A stretch of 64,000 nucleotides of DNA from Opisthocomus hoazin (Eukaryota > Chordata > Aves > Opisthocomiformes > Opisthocomidae), in the NCBI RefSeq assembly GCF_030867145.1, contig NC_134454.1:66446308-66510307 (forward strand), given 5' to 3'. Made by a program: the position numbers and the translations under genes. Numbering within the stretch: the stretch's first letter is position 1; the number at the start of each line of letters is the position of its first letter. The notes beneath the pieces were generated by a model that did not search any database, was not told the DNA's origin, and saw only the letters and a program-made list of their open reading frames with translations. This document shows positions 25,301-40,300 of this stretch, one piece after another.

Positions 25301-28300
25301 ACAAGAGGGACTTGCACTGCAACTCAGAGGGGAAAAACCCCCAAACTGTTGCTTTTCCAAAGAAAGATGTTGCTCAAAGTACACAAAATAGCTTGTGTTT
25401 CTCTCTTAATCACTAGCACAAAACCATGATAGATGACTAAATCCTGGAATGTGAAGGTGTGTTAATCACCACTGTGTTTCAAGTACAATTCTCCAAGGTT
25501 CAACAAGAAGCGATGCAGAGTGAGACAATACTGATTCAGGGAGGAGGGGAAAAAACAGTAAAATCTGTCTTCAAAGCGAAACTGTAGAAAAGGTCAGCTG
25601 AAAATGAGACAGTTTATTAGTTAAAAAACAAGCATCAAGTTTCAAAGTAACAGGAGTAACTAAGTTTAGAAAAAAAGGGCAGTTTCTAACTTAATGGGGC
25701 CATACAGACACTGAACACCTCAGTTAAAAACAAAGACAAGTTTTAGTGACATAGCTGTGAATTTCCAGGATCCAAGTTTGCTTGCCTAGTTCCAAGTCAA
25801 TGTGACCTCCCCACAGAATTGCTTGATATTGTAGAAGATGGGAGTGGGGGAAGAGACAGAGGCAGAAACCTAATTACAAGCTTTATAAACTCAGACAAAG
25901 ATTCAACTGTCAAAGCTTTTTTACTTCTCTCCCATATTACACCATCCTCAATTCAGAAGATGCAAGTCAGGTTTAGGCATTAGACAGGCTGTGCAGCTGC
26001 CTTAAGCAAGCTAGTAATTACAACTTAAAATTCATGAACAATTTCTAAATCAACCAGAATAGAATAGATTTGATCAAAAAACTGTGGACATGAAAGATAA
26101 ATAGAATTGTCCTATACAGAAAAAGTGCTAAAACGTCAATATGAATCAGGGAGCTAAAACGTCAAAGCTAAAACGTCTATATGAATCAGGGAGCAGACTT
26201 CTGTGCCAACAGTTAGCATACTAAAGGACTTCTTTTGTCAGTGCTTTTCAGTTTATTGCCAAATTGCATTCCAGAAGTTAATTTTATTCTAACCAATGTA
26301 TTTTGCTACACAGGTTACTTGATTCTGGCAATTCAAGTGCACAGGCCATTATGTTAATGTTGTTCCGTGCTGTGCCAGAAAAGAAATCCTCAAGAAAACA
26401 AAATGTTGCCATTCTCATGACCAAAAGGAACAAGAATGCTTTTGTTCATCTACAGCCCCTTGGAATAGTGTTTTTTCCACATTTCACTGACCAAACGTAT
26501 TAAATAACTTTCTCAAATATGTATACAAACATGTGAATTCAGAATTCAGTCCATAAAGTAAGCAGCTTGCACTTTTTCTTCAAGTCATTATTAAATTGTT
26601 CATTGAGTTGCCTTAAAAATGGATGCCAGGTTACACTGTTGCTTAAGCTAAACTTACCATTCTTTGGAGCTGGCTAGTTTGCAGCCTTCCTCGTTCACCC
26701 AGATTAGTTTTCCACACAATGTCCAGTTTACCAATCACTGTCACACCCTTTATCACTCCAGCTTTCTCTGCAAATTCTTGCTTTGGTTTTAGGCAGTATA
26801 AGTACTGGCGCGTATCCATAGGTTGTAAATAAGTCCTTGAGCCAAAAGTAGACTCACTAAAAAAAAAAAATCATTAGGTCTTAATTTTAACAGTTATTTT
26901 TATGAAGACTTAAGAAGCCAACCTTTTTTCCTATCCCTTGCCAGTCTTACTCTGTTTGTATTTTATTCATGGCAAGACACAGATTTCTTTTTGCATTTTC
27001 ACAACAGAAAACAATTCTAGAATTTATGTAGCATCAAGGACCAAGGGTAAAAAAATTGATTCGTCTGAGCCAGAGAGAACCGAGGTGGAAATACACTTTG
27101 CTACACTATAATTTATTATCTTACATCTTAGCATTTAAACAATGCTGGTAATTTTACTCCTGCTATTTGGTTCCCTCCCAGTAAATGAGCCTAAGATTCC
27201 CAGTCAGGATAAGAACCATCACAGCAGATACAAACACATTGTAAGTGTAAGTGCTCCACTATGCTGCAGGTGAACCCTTCAACAGCCAAGACAGATTTTT
27301 CACTTCAGCCCCCACTGCAGCAGCACCCACACAGCACCTCCTCCAAGAGCTCAAGCAACTGCAAAGCACAAACAGCCAAAGTTAACTTCTACTCAGATAC
27401 CACAAGCTTTTGCATCCACAACAGTTTACTCAACACAGAAAATTCTTCTGGTATTTGGTGTTTTACTAATTGACACTAAATGACATTGAATTCATTTCAG
27501 CATTTTTACATTCTAAGACCCTACAAGGGTGTTCCACCGATTCACCTTGACTGCTTCCATGCTAGATCTTGATTAGAACAATCAAAACCAGTTACCAGTC
27601 TACTATAATGAAGCAAGGACAAGTCAGATGGGTCCTGTAAGGCTAAATATGTATCCACAGACCAAGTCAGAATCAGATGTGGGCTAAATTTTATATAGGA
27701 GACACTGAAGAAGTAGTATGTTTTCATGTTACCATCTCATCCATGTTACCAATTATTTGAAAGGATTAAGCTGGGGATTTCTCTACTAGGTAGAATGACA
27801 AATTTTTAAGAACAGTTTCTTGTAAGAACAGATTCTACAGAAAGAAAACTGTAACAGCTTTTCCACCTGAATACATAACAGGAATCTGGTCTTTTTAATC
27901 AAGCAAAGAAGTACAATCCTTCTGTTACAGACAATTCACTAACTGTATGCTTACATCTCATTAAGTCATAATATTAAGAGCTTTAAAGTCACCCTGAATC
28001 CGAACATACCTTTCCCCTGCTGCATCAACTGTGTTCAGCTCTGCAACATTGTACATCATAGATGGCTCTAAGGAAACCTTCTCCATAAACATTGGAGAGG
28101 TAGTGATATTCTGAATCTGAGCTTCCAGAAACACTTCATCTGTCTGAAAAAAAGAAGAGTGCAAGTTCATGAAAACATGATTAGTGTTATTAAAAAAAGT
28201 AGACAGTCCTATTGTTAAAAAAAAAAGTCATGTGTTTAGTTCATGCCTGCAAATCAAATTAATTAATGCAAGAAAAAACCTGAATCCCAGTAACAACAGG

Positions 28301-31300
28301 AGCAAAAGTGTTAGTCAACAGGTATCTTGCCAAACAATGGATGTGGGATAATTTTGCTATGTTCTAGCTATTGCTTATTTGTAATGCATCAGATCATGAC
28401 TTCCCAAGACTTTCTTCAACTCAATAGCAACCCAAGTCTTAATCCAAATTACTAAAATATAAAAACTAGAATAAATGGTAAGGAATTGCAGTGCACAATG
28501 ACATGCCATGCCAGATTGCTAGCACATCAAGCTGTACAAAAAAAATTAAAATAAGTGTGTGTGTTTTTCTTTAACTGAAGTAAAATAGTTCAGGTACATG
28601 CTCTGCGATTTTATTATTATTCTGAAACATTGATGTACTGGCTAAAGCAAAAACCAGCCTCTTCTCTCACTCAGCTTTATCATGCCAATGGTTACCGATA
28701 TTATATGTATCCAACAATTTAACTGGTGCTCTACCTTCAAAACACCCTATAAGACATACCTCTTAAATGAAGGTAATGCCTGAAGATGGTACATAAGGAC
28801 CAACTCTAGTATAGGAATTAAAGCTACAGACTATTCAACTTCAGAAGCTGTAAAAAACACGGAACTAGAGGTGGTTTTTTGCCTCATTGCTTCTGTGGAA
28901 TTGCAGACCACTGAAGTCACTTTGCAGCTCTAAAGTCTCAGGATAGAATAATTACGGGAGGCTCAGTCTACCAGAGATATGAGCCTTTGGAGAAGTCAAA
29001 AACAAAACCAAAGTGCCGATTAAAAAAACACAAACCATCAAACCAAACAAACAAAGAAAAAATGGCAGCAGGGGTGGGTGGGTTTACCAAATCTGCATTT
29101 ACAAGAGAGTTATTGAGTCAGGCAGTTGGACTAGATGATTGTTGTAGGTCCCTTCCAACTGAAATATTTTAGTCTAGAAATTCAGTATGAAGCAGTTTAG
29201 GTATTTTGTTATGGTAATTTAACAAAGTATTTTTATGGGGAAGGTAGAAGGAAGCTTACAGTTTCTTTTTAATCAGTGTAAATAAATGACTTCATTATAC
29301 AAATGGAGTCCTGCTTGTAAATTATCAAAGTGGTACAAAATAAGTAAAAATATTTTTGTGTCAAAAGGCATTGTGTTAGAAGGAGAAATATAGAATAGTA
29401 CTGTAACTACTTGTTGTGCCTTATAAACATATCAAACACAAGCCAGATGATAGCACATACACAGTAATGAAAACTGTGCAAGCTCCACGGGTTACGGACA
29501 GACCTCACACTGGCAGGGGGAGCTGGAAACAGCCCCAACTAAAACATGGCTCTCACTAGTCATTACTACTAACACCTGACTGTCGCTTAAATTGATACTC
29601 TTTATATCCCATAAATCCATTGCTCAAAGTGTCCATTTGCTCAAATTTTAGTTGTTTTCAATGCAGCAACCATAGGCAGAAATTTAGAAAAAGTTAATTT
29701 GAAAGGAAAAAGGAGAAACAAGCAGCATAATGAAAAAGCAAGTTAGTTTTGTATTATTCCTGAGTTGGTTTAGTATCACCTGGTTTAAAAAAAAAAAAAT
29801 TCCTCAAGTACTACAGAAGAATTTTATTTTAATACAAGGCACACCTGAAAGTGAAATCAGACTGCAGAAGTATCACACTAGCTCATCAACTGTCACATGC
29901 AGTTAAAAGCTGGAAAGTGCAGTTCCAGCTAGTGAAAGGAAGGAAGAACATCCAACTGCTGCTCTCTCCTCAAACCCACTGTCTCCACCAATCAGATGTG
30001 AAAAGTTCTGTCACATCTCACACAAGCAGTGCTGCAATAAAACCTACATTACTATGGGTCAAAAGCAGGAAAATTTTAGAAGGTATTAACTCCCATTTTC
30101 AGATAATGAATCTAGTCAAATCTTGGTAGGTATGTTATAGGAGGACCCCCACAAGCAAGAGTCAGTAATAATCAACTTTTAGTTTCAACAATGGGTATCA
30201 AAGAAAGAGCTAACCATTTAAATGATTAGCTGCACATATAAAGATGGGAAAACATCAGTTCATGATATGCAGAACAAACATTGCTTTTCCATTATGTTTT
30301 CAGAAGAATGTCAACAACAAGCACAGAGGCAGATAGGCAATTAAAAAAGCATACATATTTATAAAAAAATAAATAAAAATTACCACAGAACTGAGGTCAC
30401 TCTAATGGGAAAATAAAAAAAGAACACATTAGAGAAATTAGGGTTAAATGTTAAAGAAAAAGGAGACTAACTTTCAAACAAAATGCATTTCTGCATTTTT
30501 TTGCACCATCTAAACAAGATAGCATTAGTAAGACAGAAACATAAATAAAAATGGATGCAAACAAAGATGACAACTACGTTTCTATTAAGTTATAGCTAGT
30601 AAGGTTACATGGTTTACTAGCTTTGCTTCAGAACCAATCCGAAGTAGAGCCTAAGGCACACAAGTTACAGATAAGATACGGTAGAACAAACGGACCCCAA
30701 AAGAAGAGTTAGTTTTTGAGCAAGTTTAAAGTTTGTCCTGAATTTAAATCCATGCAATGGGTTGTATACGAAATATAAAAACATTCCTTGTCATTTTACA
30801 GCTAATTTTAAGTATCCATATATTTAAGGTCTCAAAATAAAAATGATACAGCAATGTGTTCTAGCAAAGCTACAGTACTGCAGCTTATAATAAAATTTGG
30901 CATAACACAATCAGAAAAAACTCATTTTGAATTTCCATCATTTGAAAAACCAACTTTAATTGCATACATTGTTTTCTTATGTATCTGCATATTTGTCTCC
31001 CTGTGCATGCTTGCAGGAACAGAACCTTTTACATAGCCTTTTCCAAGGCACACCAAAGTCAGTGAGAGACTTTCTATAGACCGGGGCAGGCAATTCAGTC
31101 TCAGGATTGCAGCAGGTTAGGGCGACAGGGCATGCGTTCTATGCATGAATTTCAGTGATCAACTTGATTTGGATGCTACTGCAATATGAGCAACAAGCAA
31201 GAAAATTAAGGTTCAACATCATTCCTTGTCTGAGAAAAAATGAAATTATGGATTATAATTTATAGTAGAAAATAATTTTAGTGACAGACTTTATGAATAG

Positions 31301-34300
31301 AAAGCATCACATCTGTAATATTAATACTAGCATTTTAACTGGTTAGTCAACCTTTAAAGACCTTTAGTTAACTAATAACTGACACCTACCATTTTTTTTT
31401 CTCCCCTGCTACCAAGGATAACAGTCTTTCTTAATATTCAGGATGCAGGTCTTGGTGCTTTCAAAGCAATGTAGTATCACATAAAACATCTAACCAAAGA
31501 TTTATTTCTAGGGTTTTTTTTTATTTTATTTGACTTCTGTGGTCACAACACATAGCAGCACTTTAGGTGCTTTCAGAAGTGAAAGATGAATGGTCCTATA
31601 CCAGTTTGCTAGGTAAATGAAAATGGCTCAGTTATTATTAGGATATTAACTATATTATTAGGATTATATTAAAATCTTTAAAAATGTATCTTTTCAATAA
31701 ATCACATAGATACTATGATAATAGGAGTTGTATTAATTCCTGAACAGGAAGAACAAAAAGCATCAAAGCAGCCTTCTAAACCTTTACCAGGAGCGACAGG
31801 GGGATGACACAAAACCAGAAAACCACAAATTATCAGCTCAGACACCAAAGCTTCTCATAGATCTGTATCATGAGGAATTGGTGGCTAACTGAGGAATGGA
31901 GTTTATTAAGTCCCCTAGCAAGGCCAGCCAATAAAACAATTATGTAACAAAAGAATACTTTTGACCTATGACAAAAGTTTGCCCAGAATTTACCTTAAAC
32001 AGGTTTTTATTTCCATTCATTATGAAGTGTTTCACCACAAAATTAAATTTACACGTGAAGTATAGAGAGACAGTAGCATTTATCTGTCCCTTTTTCCCCT
32101 ACCACATATTTTCTTTCTGAAATAATAATATAATTCACACTCAAAATGGAGGTTTATTTTGTTCTCAGAGGAACTACCCAGTTTCCTAGGATTATTTTTG
32201 TTCTTAAATCACAGCAGAAGACATTTCCAGACATTCCCATTTACAGATAACATCAGTTCTATACAGCACTTAACCAGTGGTACGTGCTTACATTCTGATT
32301 GTACTCAGGTATCTTACACCTGGTCAACCTATGGATTGAAGCCTGTTGCCTAGATAGATGTAGGAAGATAGTTTTAGGAAATTTTTTTTCTTTTTCTCTG
32401 TAGTATGTTATTTAAATTGCTAAATAAATAAATTACATGCTATATATTAAATGTGTCATAATTTACATGATGTTCATTCACAACAGAAAATCTTTTTAAG
32501 AAAATCTGTTTAAGAACACCAATGAAGGTTTTCAACCAAATGGCTAGCACTGTAATAATTGCCTGTATTTCAGAGGTAATGACAGAAGTTTAATACCCAT
32601 AATGGAAGCTGTCAAAGTCCTTTGCAAGTATCCCTCTGAACTTCGTACAAACAATACAGACTATGATGCTCACAAAATTAAGCTAGTTGCTCACTATCAC
32701 AAAGCACGTAAGTGATAATGAAGGAAACAAATGTCCTAACTTCCTATGTAATGACATATTGTGGAAGTTTATACCCTCAACAGACCTATATAATACATAC
32801 ATCCACAGGGAATGTCTACAAATAAAAAGAATGCTGTATGCAATTTGTAAGAGTTTCCACTACCTGTATCACCTTCAGTTACAATTCTTCCTATAAATAG
32901 CTAAAGACAGATGCCTAAGTATGTCCAAATAAACATGCAAGGCATCTATAAGATCATTTAGTTTTGAAGCACTTTGTATAACAAACCTAGAAACTAAATT
33001 ATTGAACGGAGGGGTCATATTTGCATTGGAGAAATTTAAGTTTAAACTTCCCCTATGTAAATATGACCCCTCTGTTCAATAACGTAAATTTAAAATTCAT
33101 AGAATCATAGAATGGTTTGGGTTGGAAAGGACCTTATATATCATCTAGATCATCACCAGATTTCCCCAATCTGGTAAATTATTATCTGTTTTGTAAACAA
33201 TTAATCTCCCTTACAGTAAGTACCCTATCAGTGTAAATACACAAGCAATAACTGAAAGTATGTGAGTTCAAGGTAAAGCAGAAAATACGCAAATTTGTCA
33301 GTCAGTTAAGGCCCTGACACTTCTGCCTTAGTTACCATCTCTTTCCCCACTTCATCAAAAATATATCTATTTTTAAACTAAATTATATAAACCCACCACC
33401 TTATTTTTTCCTTATAGAACTGATCATCTTTCTCAGAAATATGTGTATTCAAGAAGCTCTTTGAATTTAACCACCTAATATGAACTAATAAACCCAGCAC
33501 ACCAAAACAAACAGAAATACACACAGCTCTCACTTACCTCAGCGTTGTAGAATTTGGTTTTCACATCCAGTGGTTTAAGAACCTGAAAACAATGGAAAAA
33601 AGGCAGACTGACAATTGGTTTCTCAGCTTCTGCATAAAGTGTTTGTAAGTGCTAGGATCTTAACTAAAGTGCTATTTTTGGTTTTGATCTTACACAGAAC
33701 AGGTGCATAAATGAATATATGATACAATCAACTCAGCTAAAACCTCACAATTCAGAGTATATACTCACTGCCTCTTACTTGCACACCTGACTGCTTTGCT
33801 ACTAAACAGTTTTCTCAGATTGACAATAAATACTTCTCCACCTAAGCACTGGCCTCTTATGAAAGCTGACAAATCCAGGGCACTAAGTAGATGAATGTCT
33901 TTAAAACAACATTACATCCATTTTGTAACCTGAAGTGGTCTGCGCTTGCTTTCAAGAGTGAGCAAGAACAATGTAATATTTACAACTTCTTCAGTATCCT
34001 GAAGCAAGCACAAGTTGCTGAGGGCTTCTCCAAAAATACACTACTCGTGATTAGATTGAGCAACAAACCATCACTAGGCTTCACTTCCTTCTTGAAAATG
34101 CAACTGTTACAAGAAATAAAGAAGCCAATAAATCACTTTAATCACATGAGATTAAATCAGCAAGAGCAAACAATTTGATGATATAAAAAGTGCTAATAAA
34201 GTGTTCATTCTTAAGTGCTTGAATTTTGTGCATAAAACTACTACAGTTAACACATTCAAACATGAAAAGTATATATGCTGATGTAACTGAAAGAAATAAT

Positions 34301-37300
34301 CTTCTACTATACTTGCAAGGAAGCAAATTTAAATTATTGTGTTGAAGATATTTATTCCTCTTTACACAGGGAAACTTTTCTTTTGTGTACACGTAAGTGT
34401 ACTTCATCCCGAGAGACCCTTAAAGTTCCAAGCTCTGAACACATATTCAGCGCTGAAGATTCCAGTTTAAATAGTCTTCACAGAGATTTTTGCACTATAA
34501 CAGGCATAATGTTCAAATCTTTCGAGTAATCACAACTGTCTCTCTAGTCAGAAAAAAAGTCAAAATTTTAATTTAGGTGCTTGTTGGTTGAGTGTTTTTT
34601 TCTGCCAAATATTTTGCTTCAATTAACTTCTTACTAATTTCCCTAAATGCTGATGTTTTCTTACTCACAAATAAAGACTTTCCATTCATTCCAGTAAATT
34701 TAAAGTGGCATTCCAGTAAAAATCAAATAATTATTGTGAGGTTCACTCTCCCATCCCCACCCACAAACAAAACCAACCAAACTCTAGAAAGAATTGTTCC
34801 TTCTCCATAATTGTTCTAATTACTCAGAGAAAGGTTTGGAGACAAAAAAAAGGCACTATTGATCAGTACTAAACTACATACAATGGTTGAAAAAGCAGCT
34901 GTTTAAAACTAACTGAAACACCAGTTCAACTTAAAAATCCTAGAAAACACAACTGAAAAAGTCGACAATCTGTCAAAGAAAAAATAGGTTTTTTGTTATA
35001 AAATAGCTGGTGCCACCTTGATCACCAGCAGCCATCCATACCTGTTGCAAAGACATTGTTTGGTTTTGGTTTTCTGTTTGTTCTCAGATTTTATAGCTGG
35101 TGACTCCATGTCAAATTTGAAAAATAATAATCAAAATTGCTCAGTGAAGTGTTTTTCTTGTAACGAATCAGAGAGTATTTACAGAATGGTGTTAAAGTCT
35201 ATATGTACTCTTTGCGAGGCTCTTTTGCTTCCTTCCTTGAAGGAAGAGCTTCAAATTTGACAGATAGCTGGCCTTAGTTATTTTGACATTAAAGTTGCTT
35301 GTGTTGCATTCAGTTAAAAAACACAGAAATTACAATATGCACGTAGCCCCCTGAAATATGTGCAGAAATAAGCTTCCATATGAAATCTAAAGGAGACAAA
35401 TTGGTATCTTTAACAATGCTCTGGCAAGAACAATGGTAGGGAAGGGAGAGAAGGTGAGAACTGGAAGCCTGCCGATGCATACGTTAGTGATCAGAGAAAA
35501 CTTAGAGGGGACAAGGGGGCAGAGGGAATATTGAACTCTTGGGGGACAAAGAATGGAGAAATTGAATGGGAAACAGTTTCACAAGGACAGCAAGACAAAA
35601 CACACAAAGACAAAAATCAGCTTCCATAAAGATGAAGAAACACTGCAGAGTTTCTCAGTTCAGAGGAAAGTGCAACATGAAAATTGGTATGGAATGATTT
35701 TCCCTAGAATTGTCTGGAAACACCTTTAACTGATCAATACTCGCCATTTCAAGGCCCACAAGTACTAACTGCACCTGGGTGCTGTTCATCTATAGCGCAT
35801 GGTCATTTAGACTTCTAAAGACTGAAATGCTTTTTTCTGAAGTATCTACATAGAATACTAGAGAAGAGCAAAATGAAATCACCTGCAACTTGTAAGAGAG
35901 ACAGGTCTCAATTACATAGCGCTCCTGTATTGTCACACACTCTGTGATAGTATCTAAAAATGTACTCAGTAAAGCACGTCATCTCATCCTCCATTCTATG
36001 GGAAAGAGGACATAACTACCCAAGTCAGCATATTTCTCTAAAAAATAAATAGCCATTAAATACACAGCTAAAATAGATGCTTTCCTACTAGAACCCGCCC
36101 ACAGATAACAGTAATTTTTTTTCCTGCTTTTCTCAATCACTCTAATCTCAAGTCTGTAAATCTGTATGGTGGAACAAAAGGTTTCAACTTTATCAGTTAC
36201 TTCTGTGGATATTAGTCAGGTATAACACACTAAACTTCTTTGCTTAGTTTCCTTTAAAAAACAAACTACTAAGTTCCAATTTAAAAAGGTTACACACGCC
36301 AAAAAAAAAAAAAAATCAGAATTTTACAATCTAAACTTAAAGGTTAGATGTGTCAAAGTCAGAATGAACCATATTTGTTCTGTTTAAAAATATTCATAAA
36401 GCTAGCTGCTATAAAAAAGGGGGTTTTTTTAATTAGTAGATTTTTCTTTCTCAATAAATGAATAAAAATTAGAAGATGTGATATTTATTATTTCTGAAAT
36501 ATTTAACTGCATGGTAATTAGAAACCACCAGTTCATGTGAAGTTTGAAGTGATGTTTTTTATTGGTTCACTTTTAAAAGACAAACAGATTTTTAGTATGT
36601 AAAAGTGCTTTTGAAGCATCAGATGTTTTAAAATGGGTTTTCCAGATTCACCCACTTACTAGAAGTAGAATAGAATACTTCATGCAGTACCTGAAATTTG
36701 AAGAACTTTCTGAAGTACATCTTCTCTCCTGTCTGCGTAGTGTAACTCACTGCACAAACTAAGCTGAAAGAAAACAAACAAAAAAAAAATTTAATTACTT
36801 TAAATATTGTGCCTATATCAAAGCAGCAACAGAACAGCATGCATGTGCTGCAGTTTCATTTAAGCTTGTTCACTCATAGAAAAATGCAAAACTTTACATG
36901 TGTGTTCCTATCTCTTTTACTTCATGATGGATCACATCATCAATGCAACAGTCAGGTTTAAGTTCTGCAACTGCTGCACTAGAAGCTGAAAGGTTCAAGC
37001 GCTGAGAACTTGTCTGAAGATCAGCCTGGGGACAGGAGAAAAAGCACACTGGTTAGAACTGCAGCTGCTTAAAGCAATCTAAAGAAAAATAACTTATTTT
37101 ATAAACTACCAGGTTTAACTGAGCATTTTGTACTCTACATACTTCTATACATATATTTTAACTAAGATATGTTAAGATGATGAGATACTTGCCAAAGCGA
37201 AAGATAAGCTCTAAAATACATATAAATGGTCCAATCCTTTAACATGCAGCTTATAAAATCTCTGTTTACTTTTTACATTGAGTTCCACAATAACTTCTGG

Positions 37301-40300
37301 AATTTCTATTGTCAACACATTATTTGTTCAGCAAAAAATTTTAAAACAACAATGCACCAGAAAATAACTCATTTGAAATAGAAGCAAAATACAAGTCAAT
37401 TCATGCTTTGACTTGCATTGATGACAGAGACTTGCTTTGACGACCTCACTGAAAGTGCAAGTAAGCAAATATAACTAAAATTTTTTAGCTATGAAAATTT
37501 AGCTATACCAATTCTCCAGAGAAGCTTTATAACACATCAATTTTTTGATACAATTCTAGTTTTTAATTTTAATCTTTAAAGATTTCTATCATCCTTTCCA
37601 TTTCTATGTCTTACTGTTTCCAATTTCCAGATATATTTTCTGGATTGGAAAAAGCAACAGGTATTTCCTAAAGTCTATACGCTAGCATTAAAGATATCAG
37701 ATCTTGTCAGAACATACTCAGCGTATTATATTTTTCTATAAATGCAGTGAGTAGATTTATCTTCACATACCTTCACCAATATGTCCTTGACAACTTGATT
37801 ACTATCATTGTGTACACTAATGTAACTGGAAAAGGTCTCTCCCAGAAATATATTCCTGTATTTTAAAAAAATAAAAATAAAATATGTTTAGTAACAGTTA
37901 TTTAAAAAATAATACAGAACATTTCACTGAAATCCCTTTAAGTTCTAACTAAAATACAGAGGACACACACATTTGCCAGATCAAATCCTAAAAGCACATT
38001 GGCATTTTCACACTCATACTTCTAAACGCCATGCTTCTATGACAAAGAACTTCAGAAGAGAACAAATAAATCAGAATTTTTTTCTAGATAAAAATCCAAG
38101 AAGAATAAGAAGATGGCTTACAGTACCCACAAAAATTACTGCAGTAAACTCTGCTAGTATTAGATGTGGTTTATAGTAGCGTGTTACATTAGAAATTCAC
38201 CTACAGCTGCAAATTTCTTTCAACTTTCAATCCTTATTGCATTCAGAATCAGCCTACAGACAAGGAACATCAGGCAGCACACATTTATATATTATGTCAA
38301 ATTACAAATCAAGCCACAGATTATTTTAAAATCATTTAACGTCTCATTGTATAACAAATATGTTCAAAAAGAAAGAGAAGTAATAAACACATTATCATTA
38401 AATGAATCCTAAAACTTGCATGTTACTGTTACAATAATTCATTCTTACCCAAAATTCTGAGGCAAAGTCAGCATTTCTCCTAGCATCAAAGTTTCTGCTC
38501 CCTTTACAGTAGAAGGATCATCTTTCATGAGCTGGTTAAATAGATTACCTGTAGAAATATCAAATTGCTAGTATCTAAATATCTGCTAAGTCTAAAGCTT
38601 TGCTTATATTTAAGTTTTGACACTTAATCACTTATTTAGAAGTAATTTATTTTATACATACTTTTACAATCAACTTGTTTAGGGATGCAATGCATATCTA
38701 CAGGCCTACCTAAAAATTGTAACTTACTTCCAGATACTCGTGTCCAATAAATCACTCAGTATACACACTGAAGTGCGCAATCCCAAAGGCATTGCTCAAA
38801 TTAACATTAAACATTAAGGGAAATTCTGCCTAAGTAAAGAACGTTACATAACAGAATTAATCAACTCTACCTACTTTCTTCCCCTGCTTGCTTTGTATTT
38901 CCAAACAATCCTTTTTTCTTGAATCTTTCCTTTGCCTCTTTATTATACGCAAGTTGTAGACTACAACTATTACTGGGGGACAGCCTAGGGATTTCCAATT
39001 TATGATTGCGCACCAAGCACAACACAATTCAAAAGCAGTGATTCTTGGAAAATAATCTTCCACAGAACATTTGTAAGTTGGTTCTAATTACCAGGGCATT
39101 TCTTCCAGACAAAGATGATAGTAATGCCACACTTTCTACAACTGCACATCTCTCTCTCACAACTGCCTTCCATCTTGTGTGTTAATTGCTCAGACTTTGA
39201 GGTCACGTGTTTGCAATACCACCACCAAGCTTCCAAAGCTGCAGGTCGAGAGTTATAGAGTGCACCTTGGTATTCTCCTACAGCCATTACCAAACATAAA
39301 ACATACTGCTCTTTCAGAATACCGTCTATGTGAAGTCGTAAGACTCTTCTGAGATCTAAGTCTCAGATGCTCACATTGCTTAAACCTGGTAATATGTACA
39401 TAATAATCAGTCAGTAGAAAAGACATACCTGGCAAATCTCTTTCTTCACAAGTCACCGGAATATTAGTGAATAAAGTAGGTTTGGTTAGCCTCATAACTG
39501 CAAAAATCAGAAAATAAGACATAGGTCAACGAAATAAGGTTTTTAAAATTTATTTTTCTAAAAGTATAATTTTGTCTTGCTCTGCTTCAACCAAAAAAAC
39601 CCACAATCACCAAATCTTAGCCTGAAAAAGGGTAACACCTTTTTGGATCACCTGACCTTTTTCAATATAATGAGTTCCCTGCTACTCTGAGATCCAGGAG
39701 CACTGGTGATGCCATTGCTCCCTTTTGCTTTATTCCCCTGGTGCACTAACATTTACTGCTTTCAATCTTCTGTGCTAAAGTTCTTATACCCGTTACAGTG
39801 TTAAGTGCTTTGTGGACTTCAGGAGAAGTGCACTAGTTTCACTTTTTTGTGGACTATTCTCAGCTAAGCACCTGTTCTGTGGTCCTGGTTGCTCTAGAAC
39901 AGGACATGATGACTAGTATGGACCCTTTCAGTCAAATTCCAGGCTATAAGAAATTGCATTTACACTCTAATCTCCAAAACAAATGCAAGATAGAGTTACA
40001 AGTCTAAAAGCCTACATTACTTATAGAACTGCATTTTCTTTTAGTCACAAACTTTAAACTCCAACCACCAAAACCATCACAAAAACCTTGGGAACATATT
40101 TACAAAAAAACCCTACTTTATTCATACTGACAAAACCAAAATCATTGAGATCTTGCAATTAAAAACCCTCTGCTTCAGGAAAGTGTTATTTTCAAAGGCT
40201 ATTTTAAATCAGAATACTCAAAGTTACATGATTATTGTTTGTATTACAGATTTAAGATGTTGCTTCTTCAAAGAACTCCTTCCTATTCATATAAACCAAT

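Larger units (their letters stand above)
22544..30383 (-). other. TRAPPC13 introns between exons 8 and 12
   Basis: Besides exons 9-11, this stretch holds a T/G-rich low-complexity run (23245-23316), a small tandem duplication (26127-26194) and a CR1 3' end (29117-29170). The remainder is unique AT-rich intron. The purine-rich block around 25260-25700 has no recognisable element. Confidence 0.5.
30402..36690 (-). other. TRAPPC13 introns 6 and 7 (around exon 7)
   Basis: Besides the 45-nt exon 7, I recognise only the fold-back palindrome at 32999-33082 and the adjacent CR1 end at 33095-33155. The remainder is AT-rich unique sequence. Confidence 0.45.
36764..39428 (-). other. TRAPPC13 introns 2-5
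   Basis: Unique AT-rich intron sequence between exons 2-6. No repeat or RNA gene recognised. Confidence 0.45.
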
